NCBI GenBank assembly: GCA_030267565.1
Contig: BRXU01000013.1
Coordinates: 1 to 64,000, forward strand
From: Pleodorina starrii
Lineage: Eukaryota; Chlorophyta; Chlorophyceae; Chlamydomonadales; Volvocaceae
DNA length: 64,000 nucleotides
Direction: 5' to 3'
Shown here one piece after another: positions 9,937 through 22,606 of this stretch. Numbering within the stretch: position 1 is the first letter of the stretch; every line of letters starts with the position of its first letter. Position numbers and translations under genes: made by a program. The notes beneath the pieces are model-generated. The model saw only the letters and a program-made list of their open reading frames with translations. It searched no databases and was not told the origin of the DNA.

Positions 9937-11582
9937 CGCCTTGGGGGCCGTCCTCCCGGCGGACGCTGAGTCACCATCCGCCCGGCGGCAACCAAGTGGA
10001 CGTGCAGGGCCCCGAGGCCGCGGCCCTGCTGCTGGTGCTGCTGCTCGCGCAGCCCGCAGTGGTCAGGAAGCAGATGGATGCGTTGTTTCAGCTGCAGGAC
10101 GGCGACGACGGGGCCGCGGCGGCGCCCGGTGCCGCGTCGTCCGCGGCGGCGCCCGATGCGGCCACCGCAGCGGCGGCGGAGGCGACGGCGGTGGCGAGCT
10201 CGGGAGCCAAGGGCAAGAAGGTGAAGCGGGAGGGACGGGGCGGTGGGGGTGGGGGTGGGGGACGGTGCTGGTGGGGGTGGGGGTGCGGCGGCGGCGGCGG
10301 GTTGAGGAGGTAATGGGGGCTTTTACTGATGACCTCGGTGTCGGGCGAGAGTAAGGGCTGTTGTGGTTTGGGTTTTGAGTCTAGCGAGGGTTTCGCGCGT
10401 GAGGGGCTCAAAGAGCAGGGGCAGGAGCAGGGGGGCCCAGTCGGCTTGGCGAGGAGCTACCGGCCTCGCTGCCGCCTGGTCTCCGGCAAAGCCTGGCTTG
10501 TCTTGGTCCGACTGTCTGTCTAGGACTGCAGCACCGTGGCCCCGGGGGGGATGCCCCATCTCCATCCCCTTATCCAGCTCCATCCCACCTGTCGCATGGG
10601 GCCATTCGTGTGCGTCTCCAGGCGCGGCTCTCGTCGCGGCGCTGCCCCCCCCCCAATGCACCCACAGCCCTGCGGCCTGCTACCCTCTTCCCTCATGACC
10701 TCATCCCCATCCCAACCCCCCTGGCTCGCCGCGTCTCGCCCCGCGCAGGGCCGGGCCCACGCGCTGGCGGCAGCGGTGGGAGCCGTCTGCGGGGGCGGTC
10801 GGTCGGGGTCGCGATCGTCGGGATGTGGGTCGGCGGCGGCGGCAGCTCGTGGAGAGGAGGAGGTTTCGGAGCAGCAGCTGCGTCTGCGGCTGTCGGTGCA
10901 CCGGGGCCACCTCCGTCATGCTCTGTACGACATGGTGGATGTGCCGACCGGCCGCAGCGCAGAGCCGCAGCGGGTCACAATCACGGCGACCAGCAAGTGC
11001 GTGAGATTGAGATTGAGATGGGGGGGGGAGGGGGCCCGGGCAGGCAGGCCGGGCAGGTGGGCGGGCAGGCGTGTGGGCGGGCAGGCGGGCGTGTGGGCGG
11101 GCAGGCGGGCGGGCATGTGGGCTGCGTTTGCTTTCCGCGCAGTTCTAGGTGCAGGCCCAGACGCAGCAGCGCGGTCGGATCATGGGGTCGCGCTGGGGTG
11201 CAACACACACACACACACACACACACACGCGTGTCCACCCAGTCACCCCTCCCATACGCGCCCGCCGTCCGGCCTTGACCTGCCTCGACCTGCCTCGACC
11301 TGCCCGCCGCCCCCCGCTGCGGCTATCGTCTGTATCGCTCCCGCCCCCAGGCTTTCCCAACAGACCAAGCTCGTCCGGAAGGCTCTAGTGGAGCAGCAGG
11401 CCCGCGTGTTTGAGCTCCGAGCGCAAGGCGTGGAGGGCTTGCAGCGGGCACTGCGGCGGGTGCAGCAGGTACGCAACGGAGCGTGGGTTGGTTGGTGGGT
11501 TGGTTGGTTGGTTGCTGTTGCGCGTACCCTGGGATGCCCGAGCGACCGGCAGACGGCTCGGTGCGGGGACGGGGATGGTCGC

Positions 11583-11622
<40 letters not shown>

Positions 11623-12300
11623 ATGGAAGGAAGTAGGCAGAAGGTAGGAAGGTATGAAGGTACGGTATCCGTGGGACCGGAGGGCCGCGTCCCGGGCAGC
11701 TGCACATCTGCACCGGTAAAGTGCGTTGGCTGCGTATTCTGGATGGGCCCGTACGGTAGTTGTGCCTTGTCGCTGTCCTGCTAATTTGCTGCCTTGTGGG
11801 CCGTTTTGTCCGGGTTCCGTCGTTCGCCTCCCCAGGCGCCGCTGCCTCCCGCCCCGCCGCCCATCGCTGCGGTTTTGCCCTTTGATAATTGCCGTCGTCC
11901 TCCGTCGTCCTCCGTCGTCCTGCGGTGACTAACAAGCCCGCCACGAATCTGTCTGTGAGCCCCACCGGTCGTTCGCGCGTTAGTCCGCCTTCGACATAAA
12001 CGCACATGCCGTATTCGCAGCCGCTGATCATGAGGTACACCCACCCACACCCACACCCACACATACCGTAAATACACATACCCACCCACACCTACACCCA
12101 CACTGCAGGGCCGGGACGTGTGCTCGATGGGAAGGGCCAGCTATGCGCTCAAGTTCATGCAGGCAGCGGCGGAGGCGGCAGCGGCGGCAGCGGCGGAGGC
12201 GGCAGCGGAGGCGGGCCGGCTCTTCAGGAGCTGTGTTACGTGTTGGTGGTGGTGGAGTGCGAGCAGGGCCGGCCGTACACTGGGCAGCCCAGTACACTGA
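6445..12300 (+). CDS. Ankyrin-repeat protein gene, multi-exon, 5' end unresolved (unit 1)
   Basis: Exons seen: 6445-6510, 6724-6829 and from 7022 join into ankyrin repeats, GYEGQPLHIAAAVGHVE / RVSELVNG...GITPLILAAEKD / ADPWLGDHEGRIPAHHAAKAG, with donors GAG|GTGCGC and G|GTGAGT and acceptors CCTGCAG and CCCGCAG. Later exons: a segment with AMMVLIGLDANFI near 7495; a long Ala/Ser/Pro-rich frame 7546 to about 8901 (TPEELQRRKAREEKRAQRR basic helix, poly-Ala/Val/Glu, poly-Pro); about 9226-9346 (AQLALMGLASLKGQEMPMQL); 9728 onward (ANLLLRWLHFVPRFWLLVPEE, poly-Gly); about 10009-10220 (GPEAAALLLVLLLAQ, GKKVKRE); 10749-10996 and 11351-11468, which join exactly within an AAG codon (TATS-K-LSQQTK); and 12109-12300 ending in TGA. 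Ankyrin repeats bind proteins; the other domains are not recognised. Exon limits between 7100 and 10750 are uncertain. Confidence 0.65.
9161..9192. repeat. (CCCT)n microsatellite in intron
   Basis: CTCC/CCTC run forming a pyrimidine tract upstream of the acceptor CTCCCGCAG at 9225. Present in every unit that reaches this point. Confidence 0.85.
9371..9402. repeat. (ACAT)n microsatellite in intron
   Basis: ACAT run with one ACGT interruption, just after the donor CG|GTAAGA near 9347. Confidence 0.85.
9640..9707. repeat. Minisatellite of ACTCCCTGAACYCCC
   Basis: Four copies plus a partial fifth of a 15-17 bp unit inside an intron, upstream of the acceptor CCTGTAG at 9727. Identical in units 1, 2, A and B. 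Confidence 0.85.
11202..11228. repeat. (AC)n microsatellite in intron
   Basis: AC run within the intron 10997-11350. It is shorter in unit A (near 47715). Confidence 0.9.
11485..11620. repeat. (GGTT)n and (GGCT)n microsatellites in intron
   Basis: A GGTT/GGGT cluster at 11485-11514 and a regular GGCT run at 11582-11620, in the intron that starts with the donor CAG|GTACGC at 11469. Confidence 0.9.
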
Positions 12301-15300
12301 AACCGCAGCGCCGGTCGCAAAGGGCGCAAATGACGTGTCGCGTCGCGTCGCTGGGTGGGTGGGTGGCTGGGTGGCTGGGTGGGCGTCCAGACCGGCCGCT
12401 GCAGGCTTTCTGTTCGGGGCAGGGAAGGACGGAGGGACGGAGACAGTTTTGGCCGAGGTCGCCGTCGCCGTCGGTTTGGGTTCCATAGCCGACAGCGAGG
12501 TCGCAGGCGAGGCACCGCCAGAGGCGAGAAACCAGCTGTAGACTGATCCGCGCGGGCTGTGTTGGCGCGTCCGGGATGTTTGACGAGGGCGGGGGGCGAT
12601 TACGGCAGCTGCGGCAGAGGCAGTGGTGCGGTGCAGCTGCGTGTGTGTGTGTGTGTGTATATGTGTGTATGGCACGTGCCGCGCCTACGGTACGGTCGTC
12701 TGATCGGTGGCGTCTGCAGTGTGTGTGTCAGCACGCACCGCCCAACGGGCCCAGTCTGGCTGGGGTCCAGCAAGGCAACCTGACTCGTCCGGTGGAACGG
12801 CATCTTCAGCGCTCAGGCGTCGGTCCTTGGGACCGATTGCCGGTCAGTGTGAAAAGCGATCGGCAGTGACGGACGGACGGACGGATGGACGGACGGACCC
12901 GCACAATCTGTTGAGGGGGCGGTTGCACAGCGCCGTCTACCGGGTATGGGTGAGCGCGCACGCAAAGAGGAAGAGGCAGCGCAGGCGTCAGGATTTCATT
13001 ACGTGTGTTGATGTTTGCTGTGCATGTGTGGTGTGGAGTCATGTGGTGTTCGTCCGGGCCCCCACTCCCCGGATAGCCCCCAATCCCGAGGGCCGTTTGA
13101 AGCTTTTTCGATGGCCTCGATACGCATTAATGGGTTTGACAAACATTAGTTTGTAGGTGCGTGGGGAGCATGCGGAACACGCCGGATGCCCGTTGGCTGT
13201 GTACGGCCCTGCCGTACGCATCAACGACTTTCAAACCGTATCCGCTCCTGGAAAATACAAATACACGCGAGTACACAGAAATCCTGCAGGAGGTTGTTGG
13301 CAACGCTGCGCTTCCAGTTCCGGTCAAGGGCGCCTGACGCGCCCGGACGCGGAGGGCACACCCCCCAGCACTGACCGCCGCAAGTCGACCCATCTGCCCT
13401 GCCCGCCGTCTCCGTCCCCCCGCTGCGGTATCGTCTTTGTATCCCCTGCCCGCCGGTACCGATCGGGTGCCGAGACGGAAAGGACGCATAACCCGTATTG
13501 CACACATCCAGCAACGCTGAAAAATGCAAGCATACGGCAACTTCATGACATTTGAGTCATAACGGCTTTAACGAACCCACCAACCAATTCATCGCGCGTG
13601 TGGGCGCACAATACGCGCCGCCCGCCTGCCGCGCTGCCGACTGCCCAACTGCTCATTTTGCGCCACTTCCGCTGCATCACCCCCGATCCTTGACTGGACA
13701 CGCACACCTGCTCCTGCCCCTGCCACCTGCTCCTGCTCCGCACACCCACACCCACATCCGCCCGCCGTTGGGCTCGGGCCACGAACGCACAGCGACGTCC
13801 ACCGCCTGCTGCTCTGCGTCCAAACACACTGCTGCCTCTGCATGCTGCCTGCTGCCTGGCCTGCTGCCTGGCGCGCTACCTTCGCCGCTTCACCCCCAAA
13901 GGGCCCAAAGGCCCGCGGGGGGCTGCTGCTGCTGCTTCGGTGAGATTGACCGCGACGGAAGCGCGTCACCTCCCATGAGCACCTAGCCCGTAGTGGCTGG
14001 GTCTTTCCTTTTCTGTTCGTTTGTATGGGGGGTTGGGGGCACGAACCCCCCCACCCACGTAACACCCGCCCCTTCCCCGTGCGCTGCCCTTCACTGGCAC
14101 TTCTTGCCCGGCATCACCCCTGCCATCTTGCCATCGCGGGGTACCCCTCATGCATGTGGGTACCTCGCGCAGCCGGTGCGGTGGGGAGCCAACACGTTGG
14201 CCCGCCCCCGGTCTGCATCCCCTTCCTCCTCCCCCACCCCCTTGCACCTCTCCGTCTGGTTTCCCTCCCTCCCTCCTCCCGCCCCGCCGATTCCTTCGCC
14301 CGACCCGCCCTGCCCCGTGCCACCTTCGCCAGTCGACATCGCGTCACCTCTGCCCCCTCCCATCCTGCCGTCGTTCTCCCCTCGCTTCGTCCTCGCCCAT
14401 TCCCCCTTTGCCTCCTCGTCCTCCCTCCCTGCCCCGCGATCCGTTCCACTCGCCTCCAGCCGCTGTCCCTTCGCCGTTCTCCTTGTCGTTGTCCCTGCAT
14501 TTCTCTTTCCCTCTGCCCTTTCTTCTCTGCCGTTCGCCGCCCTGCCGTCGTACTTTTTGCCCTTCCGTATCCCTTTCTTGTTCGCGCCGCTCCCCCACCC
14601 CGCCCTCTTTTGCGCTGCGTCGCCGCCCCAGCTCGTTCGTGGGTTTCCGTGTGTGTTCTTGCCTCGCTTGCCTGCCTGTTCGCTCCTTGCCTCGCTGACA
14701 TTGCCGTTTAACATTGCTCTTACTCACACCCTTCCTTCGCCTCTTCCCGATTCCTTTCCTCCACTGAGCGCAGGTGAGTAAGCCATCCTTCCTTTTGTGC
14801 TGTCCGGGCTGTGCGTCCGTGTTGGTCTTGTGCTGTCGTGTGCCGGTCTGTTTGGGGTTGGTCGGCGGCGACGCGGCCGCGCGCTGGTAACTGCGCTGCT
14901 TTCCCCGGGCCGTTCTAATTACCCACCCACACCCACACACGTCCGATAAGCGCCGTAATTTCACGACGGCGCACTTGGTCCTCGTGTCCCTTCCGAACGT
15001 GAATACGGCTGATGCTTTATACGGCAGCTTCACGTGAATACGGCTGATGCCTAGTACGGCAGCTAAACTATTTCATTCACGCGGTCGGACTCCTCGGTCA
15101 ACTCAAGATGAACACAACAACAACAACAACAATAATAATAACAACAACCCGGTCGTACTTCGTACGGTACACGGGTCGCCGTAACCCGCACCGCACCTCC
15201 GCCAGCCACCGCCGCCAAAGCCACCGCCGCCAAAGCCGTCGTCGCCGCCGCCCGCGGCCGCGCTCGTAACAGCCGCCCCCGCCCTCCGTCCCCCGCCCCC

Positions 15301-15317
15301 CCGCTTCCATCACCCGG
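12301..15317. other. Tail-to-tail spacer across the unit 1/2 junction
   Basis: This runs from the ankyrin gene stop to the stop of the next minus-strand gene, and contains the unit boundary at 12481 only 180 bp after the ankyrin stop. It holds a GGGT microsatellite at 12351-12383 and then the same content as 1499-4333. No TGTAA signal was found on either strand near the gene ends. Confidence 0.5.
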
Positions 15318-16993
15318 TCACGCGGCGCGCATCGCCTTCTCCCGCCACTGCTTGCTCTGTCGCTTCTCCGCCGCCTGATGCACCCGGTCCGAAACCTCCG
15401 GCCGCACCGTATCCCAGGGCCGCTCCGGCGCGCACTCCTGCACCATAAACTCCAGCGTGACGCCCTCCCGCAGACCCACCGCGCCGCGCCCCTGCGGCCC
15501 CCCCAGCAGCCGCTCAGCTTCCCGCATCGCCTGCATGAACACCGCCGACGTCGCCCGCGCCCCTTCCCGGACAAAACAGAGGTCCCTGCCCGCGTCCAGC
15601 ATTTCCCGCCGGGCCTGGAGCGGCGGTAGGAGGGTGCAGAGGGCGAGGGGTGAGCCGGACGAAGTGGCGGAACCCCCTCACACACCAGCCACAGTGGATA
15701 ACCCCCATGCACCAGCCACCAGCCACCACATACACACACCAAGGAACGGATGTAGGGGAGGCGGAGGGGGGGGGGTAATCGTTGGTTTGGGGCTCGAAGA
15801 GATGCCTGCTCCAGCCCCGGAGACGGGCCGTGGCGGGACCGCGGCCGTCGGCTGTCGTTTGGAAGTGGGCGTCCGTAAGAGCGGCGGTGGGCCCATGGAC
15901 GGTTCAATACTAGCGGAGATACCTACCTACCAGCCCTCCCTACCAGCCCTACCTACCAGCTGTCAGAACACGCGGCTCGCTCCCCTGTGTGTGTGCTCCG
16001 CTGCTTGCCTGCCGGCGCTGTGTGCGCCCTGGGTGGACTGGAGGAAGCGCCCCATTGGATGGAGGAGGAGGAGGACGGCGGCTCCGACGTCAGCACCGGC
16101 GGTTGCGGTCTCAGCAGCTGCCCCCGCAGCGCCTGCACGGTGAGCCAGCTGCTGGACGGCCGGTCCAGCGCCTCCAGCAGCTGAATCAAGCTGTGGAAGG
16201 CCTGTCGAGCGGGTGGAGGAGGAGGGGGAGGAGGAGGGGGAGGGGGAGGGGAGTAACCCGAAGATGATACCGCAGCGGAGGGACGTGGGCGACCGAATAT
16301 TAACTCAGCGGGTGGTGGAGGTAAGAGGAGGCCACATCCGGTTACGGTCTGATATAAGATGTGAAGGAGCCGGGTGACAGCGGACAGAGGGCCCCAGAGG
16401 AACACGCTGGGCGGCGCGCTGGGCAGCGTGGCGGGGGGAGGGTTAGAGGGGAAGGGATGGAAGTGCAGCGTCGGCGGGGGTAAGGCTGTGGGCGTGCGCC
16501 GCACCGTCCGTGCGTCCGTGAGTCGGTTCGTGGGAGGAGGGAGGAGGGAGAGCGGCGACACGAACTCTGACTCAGACGGGAGGGGCAGCAGCGGCAGGCC
16601 GCGACTGCACGCGTGTGGTGGACCGCGGGGACAACCAACGAACCAACCAACCAACGGAACCACCAACCGCTGAAAACTACCTACCCACGCACCCACCCGT
16701 CGCGCGACCTCGGCGTCCGCCTCGGCCCGCAGCAGCAGCTTCCGCTGCCTCCTCGCTGTCTCCGCATCATCCTGACCCCCTGCAGGAAGCTGCTGTTGCT
16801 GTTGCTGTAGTTGCTGTTGCTGCCCTGGAGTCGGAGTAGGAGTCGGAGCAGGTGGGGGTGGGGCCGGGGAGGGAAACACAGTCCGCAGGGGCAAGAAGTA
16901 CCGATCAACCAAGTAATGACGGACGATGGTGGCTGCTTTGTTCGGTTGGTCCAAGTGTGGGCCATCGAGGAACCGTCTCTGTCCGTCCATCAC
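15318..16993 (-). CDS. Minus-strand gene of unknown function (unit 2)
   Basis: Copy of the gene at 4334-6009 with the same start, exons (16993-16697, 16201-16097, 15614-15318), splice sites and stop. No base change was noticed in the exons relative to unit 1. Confidence 0.55.
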
Positions 16994-17428
16994 TCAACCT
17001 GGCGCCTCGCTCAAAGCTTGCCCGAAAGAAGGAATTCCTAGAAGATGCCCTGGTCATTCTATTTTCCGTGTGCTTATTTTCCGTGAGGACGAAACCGCGT
17101 ACTAGAACGAGAAGGTAGCAACGAGGCCGACTGCCTGCGAGTTGATATACGCCGCAATAAGTATCGCTGAACCGCCAAACAAACACGAAAAGGCGAGAAA
17201 ACAACGGGGAACAATGCTGCGGGGAGCTGGTGTCGTACTTTCATCACTTTCAGGGTGACCAATGTACGGCGCATGGTTTACAAGGTTTACGGCGCAGCTC
17301 TCTTCTTGTACGTATGCCTTGATTGACTTTTCAGACGGTGCATACTTTCCAAAGCATGCAATGTGCAAGTTGTAAGATGCCTGCGTCAGGACTCTAGGTA
17401 GCTGAAGATTCCTGCGTCAGGACTCTAG
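16994..17428. promoter_or_regulatory. Divergent promoter region (unit 2)
   Basis: Same as 6010-6444, except that the base at 17327 is C (GACTTTTCAG) instead of A (GAATTTTCAG), next to the candidate branch point/acceptor. Confidence 0.35.
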
Positions 17429-20400
17429 GCAGCTGAGGCAGCCGGATACGAGGGACAGCCGTTGCACATAGCAGCGGCCGTCGGCCATGTCGAGGTGCGC
17501 TGTGTTGGGCAAACCGCCCCCGTGGACGGCAGCCATGCCCCCCATTCGCCCCATCAGCCTGACAGCTTCCCTGCTCCTCCTCACAAACCACACGTGCAGC
17601 TTAATGCTGCCCCAAACCCAACCCGCCTCTCCATTCCTTCGCTGCGGTACCCGGCTTTTTCTTGACCCGGCTCTCCATTTCCCTCCACTTCTCGTGCCGG
17701 CCTGCAGCGTGTTTCGGAGCTGGTCAACGGCCGGTCCAGCTTGGGGATCACCCCGCTGATTTTGGCGGCGGAGAAGGACGCGGCGGATGCGGTCAGGTAC
17801 CTGCTCTCCGTGGGTGAGTGGCTGGTTGGAATCCGGGTGGGGGTCCGGCGGGGGGGAGGCGGCGGGTGTTGGGGTATCGGGTGTGTTCGGTTGAGCTTGG
17901 AGAGGAGGGCATGCGTGCAGTAGTGCCTGAACGGGGTCTCCTTGGCCCACGGAGAGCGGTACCGGTCCTGGAGATGACGATGAGACCGCACCCCGCAACC
18001 CGCAGGCGCTGATCCCTGGCTGGGCGACCACGAGGGCCGCATCCCGGCCCACCACGCGGCCAAGGCGGGGGCCATCCGGGCGCTGCAGATGGGGGCTGAG
18101 GGGCGCAGGGGCCGGTGGACCGGGGCTGGGACAGGGAAGGGCAGGGAGGACTTCAGGGGCCGGTCCAGGGAGGGGGTGCGTGGGGGAGCCGGACTCCCCG
18201 GCCCTTCCCCACCTACCGCAGCCTCCCAGCCCACACCAGCCACCAGGGCTGTCACTGTCGCTATGGCGGGCACCAACCACTCCCTCACCCCTTGCCTCCC
18301 TCCCGCCCTCCCTCGCGAAGTGAAGCGCCTCTCCCCCGTCGGTCGGTCCCCCCCGTCACGCCCCGCCGATGCCACCCAAGGCTCCTGTCGCCCCGGCGTC
18401 TCCCTCGTTATCCCCCTGCCCCCTCTACATCTCTGGCCGCAAGGTTCGTCTACGCCACGTGGGCCAACCGCCAGTCCGCCATGATGGTGCTCATCGGCTT
18501 GGACGCAAACTTCATCACCAGATCGGCCGGTGGCGGCAACGGCGGCGGCAGCAATGGCGGCGGCAGCAACAGCGGTGGCTGCAGCGGTGACTGCATCATC
18601 ATCGCCGTTCTCGTCCCAAGGTGTGCAGATGTCGTCCGCGCCGGCATCGCCGTCTCCGGAGAAGGCGGCAGTGGTTGGGTCCACGGCGATATGCGGCGCC
18701 AGCGTCGCGCCGGCGTCGAGCATCGGCGTAGGGGCAACGGCGAGCCTTCTTCCAGCGGCTGCCGCCGTGTCCGCGACCACCACCGCCGCCGCTCCACGAA
18801 CCCTTGTGGCCGCCAGCACCAGCACCACCAACGCCGCCGCGATGGAGGGAATGCCCTTTGGCGATTTACACGCGTCAGACTCGCCCGGGAAGGCGGCGGC
18901 GGCGGGTTTGGCGTCGCCGCTGCCGCGGCAGAGGGCTCAGACGCCTTCGGATGGCGGCGGTAGCCGTGGCAGCGGCAGCGGTAGCGGTAGCGAGGCAGGC
19001 GCGACCCATGGGTCCTTCCCACAAGGCCACATGACCCCCGAGGAGCTGCAGCGGCGGAAGGCCAGGGAGGAGAAGCGCGCTCAGCGGCGGCTGATGTTCA
19101 GTCCAGACGGGGAGGTGCTCAAGTCGTCGCCAACGCCGCCGCGGCGGCCTGCCGTGGTACCCCAGATCAGCGCCTGGCGCCAGGAGACTTTGGCTCCGCT
19201 GCTGTGGCAGCGGCTCCGGAACCGCCGCCGGTGCCTGCGGCTGACCCGGCGTCAGCGGTGGCGTATGTGGCGGCAAGCGCAGGTGACGTCTGACGTGCCG
19301 CCGCCGCTTCCCAGTCGTCCGACGAGATGGGACGCCAGCAATGCCGCTGCCGCTGGTGGTGCTGGCGGCGGCGGCGTCGCCGCGGAGCGCTTGGCGTCGG
19401 ACTTGGCGGCGGCGTCGGACTTGGCGGCGGCGGCGGCGGCAGTCATGCAGGAATTTGCTGACGCCTTGGCCGCTGCACGTAGCCGGGCGTCCGCCGCTAC
19501 CGCACTGCGCAGCGACCCGGGCGGCGCTGCCGCTGTTGCTGTTGCTGTTGCTGCTGCTGAGGCTGAGGCTGAAGCTGAGGCTGAAGCTGCTGACGCTGCA
19601 CCGGGCGCGGCAGCGGCGGTCGGCGCCTCCCAGCCCTTCCTTCCGCCACCTCCACCGCCCCCGGCACCACCGCCACCGCCAATGCACGACGGGGCATCCA
19701 TTCTTCAGCAGCAGCAGTCGGGCGACGAGCGCACCCGGCTGGACGAGGCAACGCGTTTCGGCGGCGTCCTGCAGCGGCCGGGGCTGCTGGCGGCGCATCC
19801 GGGCAGCTGGGAGGGGCTGCTGATGCGGGCGGAGGAGGAGAGGGCGAGGAGTCATGGGGGCCTAGAAGCTTCGGCTGCTGTCGAGGTGGGGCAGGGTGAG
19901 GTTGGTTTGGCGCCCAGCGGCGCGGTTCGGTTGAGCGCCGGGGGCGGGGCGGGGCGGGACGGGGCGGGGGGTTGGGGGACCAGCACGATTGCACGGGAGT
20001 GGGTAAGGGCGGCTGGCGACTGGGCGGGGCGGGGCGGGGCGGGGCTGGTTCACCTACCATCCAACCAAATCCCATCGCCCTCTGATTGCCCGACGATGAT
20101 CGCCCTCCGCCTTCCCGCCCTACACTTGATCGACCGCAAATCTTTCCTCCCTCCCTCCCTCCCTCCCTCCCTCCTCGTCCCGCGCCCTCGCCCCGCGCCT
20201 CTCCCGCAGACCGCACAACTCGCGCTGATGGGCCTGGCGTCGCTGAAGGGGCAGGAGATGCCGATGCAGCTCTTTGGATTGCCGTACTGCATCATGACCG
20301 ACCGGCGTGGTGCTGTACCGGGAGCTCTCGGTAAGACTGCCGTACGCACGCCGTACATACATACGTACATACATACATACATACACAGACGTGGCCTCTC

Positions 20401-20883
20401 GCGCCGCAGCTTTAGGAATCATGGGCCCAGTGCCCCTCCGCCACATTCCAGTCCACTCCACTCCACTCCACTCTGTTCCTCGGGAGGGCCCACCGTGCTG
20501 TCGCCTCGTCCACAGCGCCCCCCAGCTGCACCCGGGACCCCCCCTGGACCCCCCTGGAACCCCTCCACGCCCCCGCCGCCTCCCACGCCCGCAGTGACTC
20601 ATTCATCTATAAAGGAGCAGATCACTCCCTGAACCCCCCACTCCCTGAACCCCCCACTCCCTGAACTCCCACTCCCTGAACTCCCACTCCCGCCGCCGCT
20701 CCCGCCTGTAGGAAGTTGGATGCGCGGGAGCTCCGGCCCCGCCCCTCCCACCCCTGGTGGCTGCCAACCTGCTGTTGCGCTGGCTGCACTTCGTCCCGCG
20801 GTTCTGGCTGCTGGTGCCTGAGGAGGGCTGGCTGGGCGCCAACGTGGCGCGGCAGAGGACAGCAGCGGCAGAGGACAGCAGCA

Positions 20884-20920
<37 letters not shown>

Positions 20921-22566
20921 CGCCTTGGGGGCCGTCCTCCCGGCGGACGCTGAGTCACCATCCGCCCGGCGGCAACCAAGTGGACGTGCAGGGCCCCGAG
21001 GCCGCGGCCCTGCTGCTGGTGCTGCTGCTCGCGCAGCCCGCAGTGGTCAGGAAGCAGATGGATGCGTTGTTTCAGCTGCAGGACGGCGACGACGGGGCCG
21101 CGGCGGCGCCCGGTGCCGCGTCGTCCGCGGCGGCGCCCGATGCGGCCACCGCAGCGGCGGCGGAGGCGACGGCGGTGGCGAGCTCGGGAGCCAAGGGCAA
21201 GAAGGTGAAGCGGGAGGGACGGGGCGGTGGGGGTGGGGGTGGGGGACGGTGCTGGTGGGGGTGGGGGTGCGGCGGCGGCGGCGGGTTGAGGAGGTAATGG
21301 GGGCTTTTACTGATGACCTCGGTGTCGGGCGAGAGTAAGGGCTGTTGTGGTTTGGGTTTTGAGTCTAGCGAGGGTTTCGCGCGTGAGGGGCTCAAAGAGC
21401 AGGGGCAGGAGCAGGGGGGCCCAGTCGGCTTGGCGAGGAGCTACCGGCCTCGCTGCCGCCTGGTCTCCGGCAAAGCCTGGCTTGTCTTGGTCCGACTGTC
21501 TGTCTAGGACTGCAGCACCGTGGCCCCGGGGGGGATGCCCCATCTCCATCCCCTTATCCAGCTCCATCCCACCTGTCGCATGGGGCCATTCGTGTGCGTC
21601 TCCAGGCGCGGCTCTCGTCGCGGCGCTGCCCCCCCCCCAATGCACCCACAGCCCTGCGGCCTGCTACCCTCTTCCCTCATGACCTCATCCCCATCCCAAC
21701 CCCCCTGGCTCGCCGCGTCTCGCCCCGCGCAGGGCCGGGCCCACGCGCTGGCGGCAGCGGTGGGAGCCGTCTGCGGGGGCGGTCGGTCGGGGTCGCGATC
21801 GTCGGGATGTGGGTCGGCGGCGGCGGCAGCTCGTGGAGAGGAGGAGGTTTCGGAGCAGCAGCTGCGTCTGCGGCTGTCGGTGCACCGGGGCCACCTCCGT
21901 CATGCTCTGTACGACATGGTGGATGTGCCGACCGGCCGCAGCGCAGAGCCGCAGCGGGTCACAATCACGGCGACCAGCAAGTGCGTGAGATTGAGATTGA
22001 GATGGGGGGGGGAGGGGGCCCGGGCAGGCAGGCCGGGCAGGTGGGCGGGCAGGCGTGTGGGCGGGCAGGCGGGCGTGTGGGCGGGCAGGCGGGCGGGCAT
22101 GTGGGCTGCGTTTGCTTTCCGCGCAGTTCTAGGTGCAGGCCCAGACGCAGCAGCGCGGTCGGATCATGGGGTCGCGCTGGGGTGCAACACACACACACAC
22201 ACACACACACACGCGTGTCCACCCAGTCACCCCTCCCATACGCGCCCGCCGTCCGGCCTTGACCTGCCTCGACCTGCCTCGACCTGCCCGCCGCCCCCCG
22301 CTGCGGCTATCGTCTGTATCGCTCCCGCCCCCAGGCTTTCCCAACAGACCAAGCTCGTCCGGAAGGCTCTAGTGGAGCAGCAGGCCCGCGTGTTTGAGCT
22401 CCGAGCGCAAGGCGTGGAGGGCTTGCAGCGGGCACTGCGGCGGGTGCAGCAGGTACGCAACGGAGCGTGGGTTGGTTGGTGGGTTGGTTGGTTGGTTGCT
22501 GTTGCGCGTACCCTGGGATGCCCGAGCGACCGGCAGACGGCTCGGTGCGGGGACGGGGATGGTCGC

Positions 22567-22606
<40 letters not shown>

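Larger units (their letters stand above)
1499..12480 (+). repeat. Array 1, unit 1 (10,982 bp)
   Basis: First complete copy of the tandem unit, from TTCCATAGCCGACAGCG to the base before the same string at 12481. Layout: spacer 1499-4333, minus-strand gene 4334-6009, divergent promoter 6010-6444, plus-strand ankyrin gene about 6445-12300, and a short tail. The left boundary is defined by comparison with the internal junctions at 12481 and 23465: similarity to them starts at the TTCC, while upstream sequence changes from GGTTTGGG (internal) to ACCCTAAG (edge). Confidence 0.97.
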
